A DNA stretch of 64,000 nt from Streptomyces mirabilis (GCF_018310535.1 NZ_CP074102.1:3906001-3970000), one strand, 5' to 3'; shown: positions 17,394-25,635, counted from the stretch's first letter. A program made the numbers and translations. Notes: a model not told the origin generated them from the letters alone.

Positions 17394-18226
17394 TGCTCGC
17401 CTCCGGGGTTTGTCTGCCTAACCCCGGTCACCGTCGCGCGGGGGCCCACTCGCCGGGTCTTGACGACGGCCCCGAAGTCGCCCGTGGCCCGGTCCGTGTG
17501 CACCCCGGTCACGTCCGCCTCCTCCCCCACGTCGCCCACGTCCACGCTGGCCCGCGCCACGTTCGCGGCGCGCCGCTCCCCCTCCAGTACGGCAGGACTC
17601 AGGTCCACCTGCCGTACATCGGCGCCCGGAACCCAGATCCAGGCCGCCCCCCGGTACTCCTTCTCCTTGACCGGCACCTCCCGGAACTCGTTCTCCCGGA
17701 TGGTGGTGTACGCCTTCCCCTGTACGACGTCCCGGAAGACGGTCGCCGACAGGCCGACCGCGAGCGGGGCCTGCGGCAACTGGTTCAGGGCGGCGCGCAG
17801 GGCCGCGCAGTCACGGATGCGGCCGATCTCGACCGGGGCGCTGCCGGCGAAGCCGTTGGCGGCCGGCGAGGTCTCGCCGAAGTGGACGGCTGCCCTGAGC
17901 CTCAGCCACGCCTCCTGCACCCGGTCGAGGTTGAAGGCCCGCAGACTGGCCTCCAGGCTCCGCATGAAGGCATCGACCAGGGCGGGCTCGGAAGCGCCCT
18001 CGGGCAGGACCGCGAACAGCGAGTCCCCGCCCTCCTGTGTCTGCCATGCCTCACGGTCCAACCCGCTGGCGTTGGCCGCCAGTTCCAGCAACCGCACGAT
18101 CGCTTCCTGGAACTGGTGCTGCCGGACCGTCCCGGCGCCGCCGTATCCCTTCGCGTCGACGGCCAGCAGCAGTCTGCGCCCGAAGGCGCCCGCACCGCCC
18201 GGCCCGTCCTCACCTTTTGTCGCCAT
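17390..18226 (-). CDS. Class III nucleotidyl-cyclase-like protein
   Basis: The 278-aa product is the first gene of the operon; ATG 18226 follows GAGGGG. Residues 18-190 fit a class III cyclase fold: LLLAVDAKGYG (Asp24, metal position), EGGDSLFAVLP (Asp68, second metal position), LRLRAAVHFGE and PVEIGRIRDCAALRAAL. The usual Asn of the Asn-Arg transition-state pair seems replaced, while Arg residues are kept, so catalysis is plausible but not certain. The C-terminal 60 residues are low-complexity. The family is common and uncharacterised in Streptomyces, often next to STAND proteins. A PycTM-like effector is encoded divergently, so a cyclic-nucleotide signal such as cCMP or cUMP is the working inference. 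Confidence 0.7.
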   Translation of the reverse strand: MATKGEDGPGGAGAFGRRLLLAVDAKGYGGAGTVRQHQFQEAIVRLLELAANASGLDREAWQTQEGGDSLFAVLPEGASEPALVDAFMRSLEASLRAFNLDRVQEAWLRLRAAVHFGETSPAANGFAGSAPVEIGRIRDCAALRAALNQLPQAPLAVGLSATVFRDVVQGKAYTTIRENEFREVPVKEKEYRGAAWIWVPGADVRQVDLSPAVLEGERRAANVARASVDVGDVGEEADVTGVHTDRATGDFGAVVKTRRVGPRATVTGVRQTNPGGEQ

Positions 18227-18571
18227 GACACCCCTCGGTACACGAACTTCAGGGGGAAACTGCCAGCTTCACTCAACCCGCCTACAAAACAACGGAGTTG
18301 CTTCACACCAGCCCGGCGCCCGCTCCCCCCTTGCGGGCGCCGGCAAGGAAGTAGTACCTCCGAGTTCTGCTGAGGACCCTGTATTTCCACGTGGTTCCGC
18401 GTGGTTTCACGGAATGCCGGGGTTCGGGACCCGTGGTGAGGCCCATGGGGACCGAAGACGGCCCGAGAAACCCGCAGAAGTGCCTGGTCCGGTCGCCGAG
18501 ATCACCCCTTACTGGAACTGGAACCGAACTGGACCGGCCAAACACGCCGCCGTCGATCGGAGGAAACCTTC
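18227..18571. promoter_or_regulatory. Divergent control region between cyclase operon and PycTM-like gene
   Basis: A 345-bp intergenic region that must hold promoters in both directions. At 18384-18412 there is a compact repeat: CCACGTGG (perfect palindrome), then the near-repeat CCGCGTGG, forming two direct CGTGGTT units 10 bases apart. This is a candidate operator, perhaps for the nearby Crp/Fnr-type regulator, though it does not match the classical Crp TGTGA half-site. No terminator is seen. Confidence 0.4.
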
Positions 18572-19102
18572 ATGGCACCGACCGGGCAAACCGGCGCGAG
18601 CCGCCCCGCGCAGTACATGTTCACCACGCTGCACACGACCCACCAGCACGCGGATGCGAAGGCCGGAGTCCTGGCGGCGACGCAGGTGGCGCTGGCCGGC
18701 ACTGCGGGGACCTGGAGTCAAAGAGCGGCGCTCGTCTGGGACCGGGGCGGTGCGGCCGGGGTGTTCGCTGGGGCGCTGATGGCCCTGTTCGTCTGCGGTC
18801 TGATCGGTGGTGTGGTGAGCCTGGCGGCGTCGTTGCGACCCCGAGTGCTGCGGGATCCAGCCGTCAATCGGTACAGCTTCGCCCATCTGGCGTCGGGCCC
18901 CGACATCTTGCCGCCGCCGCCCGTCGAAGGCTCGACGCCGGGCGAGGAGGCCGCGGATCGCCGGGAGTTGTCGCGCACAATACGGTTCCTCGCGCTTGTC
19001 GCGGTGCGCAAGTACCGCTGGGTGACTGCGGCGGTGATGTGCACGGCCGTCATGGGTGCGAGCGCGGGCCTGAGCGTGACCCTGCTGCCGCTGCTGGTCT
19101 GA
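18572..19102 (+). CDS. Pycsar-type transmembrane effector (PycTM/DUF5706-like)
   Basis: A 176-aa membrane protein; GGAGGAAA precedes ATG 18572. It opens with a helix carrying HADAKA (residues 26-31), the D-x-KA hallmark of the PycTM N-terminal helix. Hydrophobic segments follow at about 33-48, 61-86 and 150-173. A loop with YSFAHLASGPDI and a charged segment at about 120-140 lies between the last two. In Pycsar systems such proteins damage the membrane when bound by a cyclic pyrimidine nucleotide made during phage infection. The gene is divergent from the cyclase-like operon rather than co-directional, which is unusual, but the partner is only 345 bases away. It converges on the Crp/Fnr-type gene. 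Confidence 0.72.
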   Translation: MAPTGQTGASRPAQYMFTTLHTTHQHADAKAGVLAATQVALAGTAGTWSQRAALVWDRGGAAGVFAGALMALFVCGLIGGVVSLAASLRPRVLRDPAVNRYSFAHLASGPDILPPPPVEGSTPGEEAADRRELSRTIRFLALVAVRKYRWVTAAVMCTAVMGASAGLSVTLLPLLV

Positions 19103-19111
19103 CGTCGCGGG

Positions 19112-19837
19112 TCAGACGTCGTCAGTGGGTCCGTGAGTCCTTCCAAGAAGGTCCGCGAGTCGTTCAAGGCTGGACAGGTCCCGGATGACGGTGGAGCGGT
19201 AGCCGGTCTCCAACAGATGGTCGGCGCGCAGTTCACGCAGCACTTTGTGGATCGTCGTCTCGGCGGCGCCGACCATCGTGGCCAGCTCCGGCTGCGTCAG
19301 CCGGCAGCCGATCACCACTCCGCCGGCCCGGGACGCCCCATAGGACTCGGCGAGTTCCACCAACAGCCGGGCCAGCCGCACCTTCGCCGGATACCCACGG
19401 AAGTCCAGCCGCCGCCGGTTCGCCCAGCGCAGCCGGTCGGCGACCATCCCGGTCAGGGCCATGGAGATCACGGGGCGGCGCTCCAGCAGCCTCCGCAGTT
19501 CATGGCTTTGCGACACACGGGCGGTCAGCGGACCACAGGCGGTGACCGTCGCCGAGCGCGGGGCCCCGCTCATGGCCGCCATCTCGCCCACCGTGTCCCC
19601 GGCGGCCCTGACCGCGAGGAGTGAGGTCTCACCGTTCTCCACGGTGGCCGTGACCTTGGCGAAACCGGACACCAGCAGAAATACGTGCCGGTCGTTGTCC
19701 CCCTCTCTCAGCAGCACGGCACCCGCGTCGAACCGGACCTCCGTACCCAGGTCGAGCAGATCCTGCCGGGCCGGGGGCGACAGCGTCCCCAGCAGACTGC
19801 GCGCCGGCCACTCGGCGGACCCGATGGGCTCTAGCAC
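19112..19837 (-). CDS. Crp/Fnr-family regulator with cNMP-binding domain
   Basis: 241 aa. GTG 19837 is chosen because GGGGAGGA lies just before it and the length then fits the family. The cyclic-nucleotide-binding fold covers residues 20-120. Its phosphate-binding cassette GDTVGEMAAMSGAPRSATV (80-98) retains the Glu85 and Arg94-Ser95 positions used to grip the cyclic phosphate. A long helix (120-145) leads to a winged helix-turn-helix with LTQPELATMVGAAETTIHKVL (180-200). It ends 10 bases past the PycTM-like gene, tail to tail. An intact binding cassette beside a cyclase-like gene suggests it senses the same nucleotide and controls the locus; that link is inferred. Confidence 0.82.
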   Translation of the reverse strand: MLEPIGSAEWPARSLLGTLSPPARQDLLDLGTEVRFDAGAVLLREGDNDRHVFLLVSGFAKVTATVENGETSLLAVRAAGDTVGEMAAMSGAPRSATVTACGPLTARVSQSHELRRLLERRPVISMALTGMVADRLRWANRRRLDFRGYPAKVRLARLLVELAESYGASRAGGVVIGCRLTQPELATMVGAAETTIHKVLRELRADHLLETGYRSTVIRDLSSLERLADLLGRTHGPTDDV

Positions 19838-20132
19838 GGGTGTCCTCCCCCTGTCTCCGTCCGCGTCCGGGCGTGGTCGCCCGAACATCATCGTGCCGGT
19901 TGAAGCAGCCCCGTGGAACAGAAAGTGGTGAACGGCCGAGGCGATGACGAAGAGAGTGCGGGCGGGTTCCGTTTCCATTCCGACGGGACGGCAACGGTGC
20001 AGTGTGCAGGACTCGGATCTGGTCGCCACCTTGCCTGACATCGGACGACTCGAAGGATCGGGTCACATGGCGCCCTGTGGGGCCACCTGTTCGGAACTTC
20101 CCCGCCCCAACCTGTCGGCAGGCGGGAGCGCC

Positions 20133-20543
20133 TCAGGCCACGTCGTGGATGTTGTGCTCGATCAGGTCGGATGCGTGCCGGGCAATAGCACGGTAGTCGG
20201 CATCGTCATGGAGGACAGCCAGACCGTGATGGGCCGCGGTGGCGGCGATGACGAGGTCCACCGCCGAGGCACTGCGATGCTCCCCAGCCTGGGCCATACG
20301 GTGTTGCACCCCGCCGATCCAGCGCCCCGCGTTCTTCGGCACCGACACGTCCGGGTAGAGATCAGTGAACATCTCCGTGATCTCGTCGTACTCGCGTCCG
20401 TTCCGGGCGCTGTGGAGGAACTCGGCGCGTTGCACGTAACAGGATGTGATGGCCCCGGCATCGATCGCGTCGTACCAGGCCGATTGCAGCTTTGGATCGC
20501 GGAGCAGCCGGACCAGGCCGGACGTGTCGAGCAAGTAGATCAC
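20133..20543 (-). CDS. vapC: VapC-type PIN-domain ribonuclease toxin
   Basis: 136 aa. GTG 20543 overlaps the antitoxin stop by four bases. The PIN active-site acidic residues are present: Asp6 in YLLDTSGL, Glu41 in RAEFLHS, Asp96 in AVDLVIAATA, and Asp114-Asp115 in HDDADY. The length is normal. VapC toxins are Mg2+-dependent RNases that cut tRNA or rRNA; the target is not predictable. The pair probably stabilises island 1 and lies close to its right-hand att copy. Confidence 0.88.
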   Translation of the reverse strand: MIYLLDTSGLVRLLRDPKLQSAWYDAIDAGAITSCYVQRAEFLHSARNGREYDEITEMFTDLYPDVSVPKNAGRWIGGVQHRMAQAGEHRSASAVDLVIAATAAHHGLAVLHDDADYRAIARHASDLIEHNIHDVA

Positions 20544-20761
20544 CGGCTGCGCTTCTCTGATTGGTGCAAGCGCTCTGCATCCTCGACCGCACCCCACTCA
20601 CGCGCACGTTCGAAGTGACGGCTGATGCGCGCCGCGCGCTCCTGCTGCTCGGCGTAGAAGTGCAGAGCGAGGTTGACCGCCTCCTTCTTGGTCCTGACCT
20701 TGGACAGAGCCATGGTGCGTGCCAGGGCGTCATCATCGATGTCGATCTGTGTCACAGACAT
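20540..20761 (-). CDS. vapB: VapB-type antitoxin
   Basis: 73 aa. The ATG at 20761 gives MSVTQIDIDDDALARTMALSKVRTKKEAVNLAL, a ribbon-helix-helix VapB pattern (beta strand with ID.DD.L, then T.KEAVN.AL). The C-terminal half (RAARISRHFERAREWGAVEDAERL) is the expected toxin-wrapping tail. It is coupled to vapC through a GTGA overlap. An 11-bp inverted repeat just upstream is a likely self-regulated operator. Confidence 0.85.
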   Translation of the reverse strand: MSVTQIDIDDDALARTMALSKVRTKKEAVNLALHFYAEQQERAARISRHFERAREWGAVEDAERLHQSEKRSR

Positions 20762-20777
20762 GCGGCACCTCCTGAGC

Positions 20778-20817
20778 AATGTTGGTGATGTACACAAAAG
20801 AATACGTCACCAACATT
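20778..20817. promoter_or_regulatory. VapBC operator candidate
   Basis: Perfect inverted repeat AATGTTGGTGA (20778-20788) with TCACCAACATT (20807-20817), 18-nt spacer, 16 bases upstream of the vapB start. Its position and symmetry fit RHH-antitoxin autoregulation. Confidence 0.65.
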
Positions 20818-20950
20818 CACGGGTCCACGCCTGAGTGCCGGATCCCGGCATGTGCAGTCGCGACGGACACTCCGGATCAGCCCGAGAGACCATGCGGTCC
20901 GATCGGCGTAAGCGTCGCGCGTCCGTACGAGCCGGCTGCTGGTAGCGCCC

Positions 20951-21004
20951 GTGCCCATAGCGTGCCCACAAGAGCGGACAACCACGGTCAACAACGGTGC
21001 GATC
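20951..21004 (+). repeat. Island arm repeat, copy 1
   Basis: This 54-base stretch (GTGCCCATAGCGTGCCCACA and on, through GCGGACAACCACGG) recurs with about 80% identity at 54734-54786. In both places it lies 73-75 bases before a partial tRNA-Gly copy. It is probably element-derived att arm DNA. Confidence 0.65.
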
Positions 21005-21077
21005 CGACCCTCACGACCATGGCGGAAGGAAGGTATCTACGCAGGACAAAGCCATGGATCCCATCCAGGTGCCGTCG

Positions 21078-21120
21078 CTTCCCAAGCTGAGAGTGCGAGT
21101 TCGATTCTCGTCACCCGCTC
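21078..21120 (+). other. Partial tRNA-Gly copy (att site), right end of island 1
   Basis: A 43-base exact copy of the tRNA-Gly(CCC) 3' half from CTTCCCAAGCTG to the acceptor CACCCGCTC. The tRNA 5' half is absent. A tRNA-type terminator (stem 21127-21136 with 21144-21153) follows, as in the real gene. Confidence 0.9.
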
Positions 21121-21126
21121 TTATTG

Positions 21127-21153
21127 AAGCCCCAGGTCAGCGGCCTGGGGCTT
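21127..21153 (+). terminator. Terminator copied with att copy 1
   Basis: Perfect 10-bp stem AAGCCCCAGG/CCTGGGGCTT with a 7-nt loop. Confidence 0.75.
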
Positions 21154-21504
21154 GTGCATTGGCGGGGTCTTTCGGTGTCCTTTCGACAGGTGAAGCCTCG
21201 GAAGATCGGGCACGCGGAGGGCACAACTCCCAGGGCATGTCACAGAAGCAGCTAGCGGGAGCTCCGCTGACCTGCAATTTCGTTCGCATGATCGGCCCTC
21301 TGCTTCGTTGTCCCCCGACGAAGTCTGCCGCTTCTGCTGGGGCTTCTACGGAAGCTTGCGGGGCTTTTCGGCCCGCCCTTGCGTGTGGTGCGCTTCAGCG
21401 GTGCACTCGCGGAAGCACCCTGGTGCGCCCCACGTTCCTCAGCCAGGCGGCAGACGGCTTCGGGGCGCGGGCGAAGCTGCGGGGTCCACGGTGATCAGGC
21501 TGAA
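21154..21504. other. Gene-free start of island 2
   Basis: About 350 bases with no credible gene. No integrase motif could be read in any frame here, unlike the DNA right after the intact tRNA. Confidence 0.4.
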
Positions 21505-22010
21505 GGGGTGGGTTACCTGACGCTCGCGGGCTCCGACTGGGAACAGGCGCAGCTCGGCGACGGATTCGTCGCGACCGTCGAGGCCGGGCAGTTGAAGGTG
21601 ATCGACGTGCGCGGCGGGACGGCGGTGTCGCACACCGCCGGGACGTTCGAGGGGAACGCCTGGGACGTCGACCCCTACACCGGGGTGATCGCCCAGCTCC
21701 GTTCCGACAACAGCATCCGCCTGACCTCCAGTGACGTCCCGGTCTCCGCCCTCGTCCAGCGCGACGCCACCGTCGCCACCTCGGTGGACGTCAAGGGCGG
21801 CGCCACGCAGTGGAGCCCGAAGTGGTGGCTGAACAAGCCCGCGGCCTCCTGGAAGCTCGTGATCGCCAACAAGGCCACCGGTGCGGCCGTCCGCACCCTC
21901 TCCGGCGGCCTGGCGCGCGGTGTGGTGACCGCGGCGTGGAACGGCAAGGACGGCTCCAGTCGGCTGGTGCCCAACGGCGCCTACGCCATCAGGCAGGTCA
22001 GCAGCCCGCC
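21505..22010 (+). pseudogene. 3' fragment of an exported propeller protein with FlgD-like Ig domain
   Basis: Open from about 21505 as YLTLAGSDWEQAQLGDGFVATVEAGQLKV, then GNAWDVDPYTGVIAQL, then an Ig-like segment (WWLNKPAASWKLVIANKATG, VRTLSGGLARGVVTAAWNGKDGSSRLVPNGAYAIR). That is the C-terminal part of large Streptomyces FG-GAP/FlgD-Ig exported proteins. There is no signal peptide, start or N-terminal propeller, and the tail degenerates into unrelated sequence after 22010. It is best read as a truncated relic. Confidence 0.6.
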
Positions 22011-22266
22011 ACGTCGGCAGCGTCGGGACCGCAGCTCGACGTGCCGGGCAAGGACCCGTTCGGTGATCCCCACCGTCCCTCCGAGGGCCGGTCGAGCCGG
22101 TCACCTGCCCCGAAGCCGTTGTTCTCACCGGGCTGTTCACCCGACCGCACTCGCGAGACCACCCCCGTTGCCGGCCGAGGCAGCACGGTGAAGGTCTTCG
22201 CCTGCACACGTTCAGCATCCCGTCCCGTCCGGGCAGCACTCAGCACACAACCTGAGGCAACCTGAT

Positions 22267-23673
22267 TCAAATTAGTTCGGGTTGTGGTTCCGGTTGCCGC
22301 GCTGGTGCGGGCTTCGGTTCCCACAGTTTGGTGGTCCGTACGTAGCCGTAGACCACTGAGGTCATCGCCAGCATGAGAAATGGTCCGGACACCCACGGAT
22401 GCTCGGCCATCTCCAACGGCAGATAGCGATAAGACACCAAGAGCGCAGCGAAGACCGTTGCACCGTAAGCGACCAGCCGGATCCCTGATCGATCCCAGCC
22501 ACGGTCGAGCGAGCGCAGAGCTGCCTCGATCGTGAGCGTGAACACCACGCCGGCGATGAGATCCGCGCCGTAGTGGTAGCCGAAGCCCAGCGTTGCGCCG
22601 AGCGTGGCAATCAGCCACAACGTGCCTGCGAATCGCAGAATCCGTGGGCCCTTCCGGGAGTGAACGAAAATCGCTGTTGCCCACGCTGTGTGCAGGCTGG
22701 GCATGCAGTTCCGCGGGGTGATCTCGTCGAATGGCATGTGGTGCGGGGTATTGATCGGCGGCGGCGTTTCCGGCCACAGGTCGGCCACCGCCCAGTGCTC
22801 GCTGGGCGGCGTTGCCGACCACAGGCTGACCGTCGTCCAGTGCTCGACGCCGGTCCCGTAGGCGAAGACCGGTCCGACCACCGGAAAGATCATGTAGAAG
22901 GCCGGCCCGAGGAGGCCGATCACCAGAAAGGTGCGCAACAGATGATGGCCCGGGAAGCGACGCTCGACCGCCACGTTACGCAGTTGGTACAGCGCGACGA
23001 TGACCGCGGCCAACGCGAGTTGACCGTAAACGACGTGGAGCATGTTGAAGCCGATCGGGCCGGTGGCCGTGACCATCCGGCCTACCAGCCACGACGGGTT
23101 GCCCAGCGCGTGATCGGCGGTTGCCACGTACTGGTCGAGCACCACTGGTCGGGTCTTGGCGGTGACGAACAGCCAGGTATCGCCGATCGTGCGGCCGACC
23201 ACCAGCAGCAGTCCCAGCCCGACGCCCTTCAGCAGCAGGGCACGTTCCCGGCCGGTGCGACGCGTGACAGCGATGACCGCACAGCCCAGAAGCACCCACA
23301 ACGCGCCGGTGCCGACGGGGTCGCTGTCGGTCGTCTTGGCGCCGACCGACCACCGGACCACCAAGAAGGCGACGTCGATACCGATCGCGGCACCAGCCGC
23401 GATGAACCGTTGCCGCCAGGTGAGCACCACCATCATCAACGCCATACCGGCGTACAACAAGAAGCCTGATTTGGGGGCGAATACCGCATCTCGCACCTCG
23501 TTGGTGATCGGCCCGGGCAGGCCGTAGCGACGTGCGACGATCTCCAGCGCAATGTGGAATCCGAGGGTCGCGACACCCGCTACGGCCCAGAGTCTCGCCC
23601 GCGGTTGACGCCACACGGAGAACGCGATTCTGCAGTTTATTCGCGGAGAAGACCGCGATGGTACATATCTCAA
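22267..23673 (-). CDS. PAP2-superfamily polytopic membrane protein (Aur1/inositolphosphotransferase-like)
   Basis: Up to 468 aa with about twelve hydrophobic helices. The PAP2 phosphatase signature is in the C-terminal half: NCMPSLHTAWATAI (catalytic SLHT) and, after one helix, GFGYHYGADLIAGVV (His and Asp). This fits membrane enzymes that hydrolyse or transfer phosphate-linked headgroups, such as Aur1-type inositolphosphotransferases or lipid phosphatases, acting at the outer face. The longest frame starts at TTG 23673; a GTG at 23616 (VWRQPRARLW) is a plausible alternative. Upstream DNA at 23640-23700 is unusually AT-rich for this genome, consistent with a promoter in acquired DNA. It is the only intact gene of island 2. 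Confidence 0.72.
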   Translation of the reverse strand: MRYVPSRSSPRINCRIAFSVWRQPRARLWAVAGVATLGFHIALEIVARRYGLPGPITNEVRDAVFAPKSGFLLYAGMALMMVVLTWRQRFIAAGAAIGIDVAFLVVRWSVGAKTTDSDPVGTGALWVLLGCAVIAVTRRTGRERALLLKGVGLGLLLVVGRTIGDTWLFVTAKTRPVVLDQYVATADHALGNPSWLVGRMVTATGPIGFNMLHVVYGQLALAAVIVALYQLRNVAVERRFPGHHLLRTFLVIGLLGPAFYMIFPVVGPVFAYGTGVEHWTTVSLWSATPPSEHWAVADLWPETPPPINTPHHMPFDEITPRNCMPSLHTAWATAIFVHSRKGPRILRFAGTLWLIATLGATLGFGYHYGADLIAGVVFTLTIEAALRSLDRGWDRSGIRLVAYGATVFAALLVSYRYLPLEMAEHPWVSGPFLMLAMTSVVYGYVRTTKLWEPKPAPARQPEPQPELI

Positions 23674-23711
23674 CTCATGGCCTATTTGCTAAATTTTAGT
23701 CAAAGGTCAGG

Positions 23712-24110
23712 GTGGGTTTCGCTCGTCACCTTCCGGTCGGGGCCACTTTCTACCTCACGAAGAACAGCCCGCCCGACGGGGGAAGACGGAAAGTTCACGG
23801 TCCGGGTTCCGGCCTCGTTCTCGGGGTGGAACGGGACGCGTCGCCCGATCGTTCGCTCCGGCCCGGCGAGGCGAACACGGATCGTGAGTTGTCGAGGTCG
23901 ACGTCCCGCCGTTGACGTATCCCTCCAGCCTCGACCAGCGCGTCGACCCGTATGCCCATGGCGACTCGACGCCCGGCCGCCTTCTCCCTGTCGATCCACT
24001 TGATGCGGCATGGGCTGCACTGGATCCGGGCTCGTGCTGGACGGCAGGCCCGTCGTCGCCCCGCGCATCACCCGCCGGCTCCTGGACCAGTTCGCCCGGG
24101 GGGAGTCTGC
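23712..24110 (-). pseudogene. Decayed tyrosine integrase of island 2
   Basis: Fragments in shifted frames read RRDVDLDN, then SPGRSERSGD. At 23995-24015 a DNA remnant of the NPCRIKGAG motif is visible (CTTGATGCGGCATGGGCTG). The order is the same as in the other relics. No frame is continuous and the catalytic C-terminal block is missing. Confidence 0.55.
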
Positions 24111-24316
24111 GCCCTCATACGGCCACGACGAGCGGCCAGGCCTCGCGGCGGGGGTGCCGAGAGAACGGACACACGTATCCGTGTGCGGTCGCGACGCACC
24201 CACTCGGCCGACCTGCGAGTCGGGGCCGCCCCAGGCTCTGCCGGGACCGCGCGGACACCCTGACCCAGAACACATATGCGCAGGTCAGAAGCCATTCGGC
24301 TCGGCAGGCGCCATCG

Positions 24317-24360
24317 CTTCCCAAGCTGAGAGTGCGAGTTCGATTCTCGTCACCCGCTCC
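24317..24360 (+). other. Partial tRNA-Gly copy (att site), right end of island 2
   Basis: A 44-base exact copy of the tRNA-Gly(CCC) 3' half, from CTTCCCAAGC to CACCCGCTCC. The preceding bases GGCGCCATCGC match the flank of the other copies. A terminator hairpin and the GTTTGTTGTCTAG tail of the tRNA locus follow. Confidence 0.9.
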
Positions 24361-24368
24361 GGAATTCG

Positions 24369-24391
24369 CCCCCAGGTCAGCGGCCTGGGGG
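24369..24391 (+). terminator. Terminator copied with att copy 2
   Basis: Eight-bp perfect stem CCCCCAGG/CCTGGGGG with a 7-nt loop, followed by TTGTTTGTTGT. Confidence 0.75.
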
Positions 24392-24957
24392 TTGTTTGTT
24401 GTCTAGTCCAATTCGAGGGTGGCGTGCCCTCCGCGCGCCCTAAGTGCAGGTGGGATGCACCGCAGGGGTCTCTCCGGGGCTCGATTTTCGACACGATGAT
24501 CGCGTCCGCGGCGTCCAGCTGGGCCCACGTTCTTTGAGCGCGGGCTCCAACACTGTCCCTGTTTCCGTCAGTTGGTGGGACACCCGCAGTGGCGGCCCCT
24601 CGTCGACCTGTGTACGGGTCTCCGCGTCGTGACGGGCTGCGCTCTCGTCGGCCCGGCGCGTCGGCCGATTCATACGCCGGGTGCGGCGTAGAGGTATCCA
24701 TGCGCGGTGCTGCACCGGCGGCGGCCCTCGCCAAGGCCGCGGCCCCAACTGGTCTGCGTGGCAACGCGGTTCCGCATACGAAATGCCTCCGCACCCGGCG
24801 TGCGCGGTGCTCGGACGGCGGAACGTGGCGTGCTCTGGAGCCGCGGAAGCCACGGTGTGATCTCGCGGTCGCACGCGCAGGTCATGGCGTCTCCTCGGCG
24901 GGCAGATGCTGGGACGACTTGGGGTGTGGTGCTCCTGGCAGGACGATCAGTCGTGGG
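24392..24957. other. Gene-free left end of island 3
   Basis: About 565 bases without a gene I can support. Short frames on both strands are compositional. It may include unrecognisable integrase remains, but none of the integrase motifs can be read. Confidence 0.4.
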
Positions 24958-25635
24958 TCAGCCTCTGAAGATTCGCTCGGCCTGGTCGCGGTTGGTGATG
25001 TGCAGGTCCCAGTAGAGGAGGGAGAGTTGGTCAGCCGTGGCCCGCGGCTGACCGTAGAACGTGGGGGTGCCGATCGTCGCGTCGAGGCCGATGTGGGCGG
25101 CCTGGATGCCGGTGTCGGCCAGTTCCTTGTGCAGGTTGATCGTCCAGTTGCGCAGCGCGGCCATGGCCGTGCTGATGTGGGCGGTCGACGGCTGGGGGTT
25201 GACGGAGCCGGCACTGGTGGTGAACAGCAGGGTGCCGGTTCCGGCTTCGCGCATCGCGGGCAGCACCGCCTTGGTGGCGGCGATGGCGCCGTAGAGGTGA
25301 AACTCGATCTCGTGCTGCACGTGCGCGGGTTCGGTCCCGGCCGGGGTGGTCACTGCGCTGGTGCCGAGCCCGGCCGACGGGGAGTATTCCAGGACGTCGA
25401 TCCCGCCGAATTGTGCGGCGGCGTCCTTGAGTGCCTGGGTGAGGGCGTCCCGATCGAGTACGTCCGCGGGGAACGCGGCGGCGGTGATGCCCTCGGCGGT
25501 GAGTGTGCCGACGAGATCGTCGAGCTTGGTGCGGTTGCGGGAGATCAGGGCGATGTCGTAGCCCTGGGAGCCGAAAGTGCGGGCGATGGCCAGACCCAGC
25601 TGGGGGCCGGCTCCGACGATGGCGATGCTGGTCAC
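24958..25635 (-). CDS. SDR-fold protein lacking the catalytic Tyr-Lys pair
   Basis: 225 aa with a Rossmann start IVGAGPQLGLAIA (glycine motif at residues 8-14), the dinucleotide-pocket segment ISRNRTKLDDL, and a TTSAGS strand holding the usual catalytic Ser. Where Tyr-x-x-x-Lys is expected it reads TAHISTAMAALRNW: His at the Tyr position and Ala at the Lys position. It may therefore bind NAD(P) without classical reductase chemistry. It is divergent from a TetR gene, with three operator-like palindromes between them, so it is most likely the regulated target. Substrate unknown. Confidence 0.8.
   Translation of the reverse strand: MTSIAIVGAGPQLGLAIARTFGSQGYDIALISRNRTKLDDLVGTLTAEGITAAAFPADVLDRDALTQALKDAAAQFGGIDVLEYSPSAGLGTSAVTTPAGTEPAHVQHEIEFHLYGAIAATKAVLPAMREAGTGTLLFTTSAGSVNPQPSTAHISTAMAALRNWTINLHKELADTGIQAAHIGLDATIGTPTFYGQPRATADQLSLLYWDLHITNRDQAERIFRG

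Noticed and set aside
16716..18779. 687-codon plus-strand frame across the cyclase and NTPase genes
   Set aside because: It covers two coupled minus-strand genes with clear motifs; the shadow frame has no recognisable domain.
21078..21120. Calling the partial tRNA copies functional tRNA genes
   Set aside because: All four copies lack the 5' acceptor strand and D arm; only 11214-11287 folds as a full cloverleaf.
24285..24380. Peptides of the VTRIELALSAWE type on the minus strand at 11.3, 24.3 and 56.6 kb
   Set aside because: They are the antisense translation of the tRNA-Gly 3' half, not proteins.
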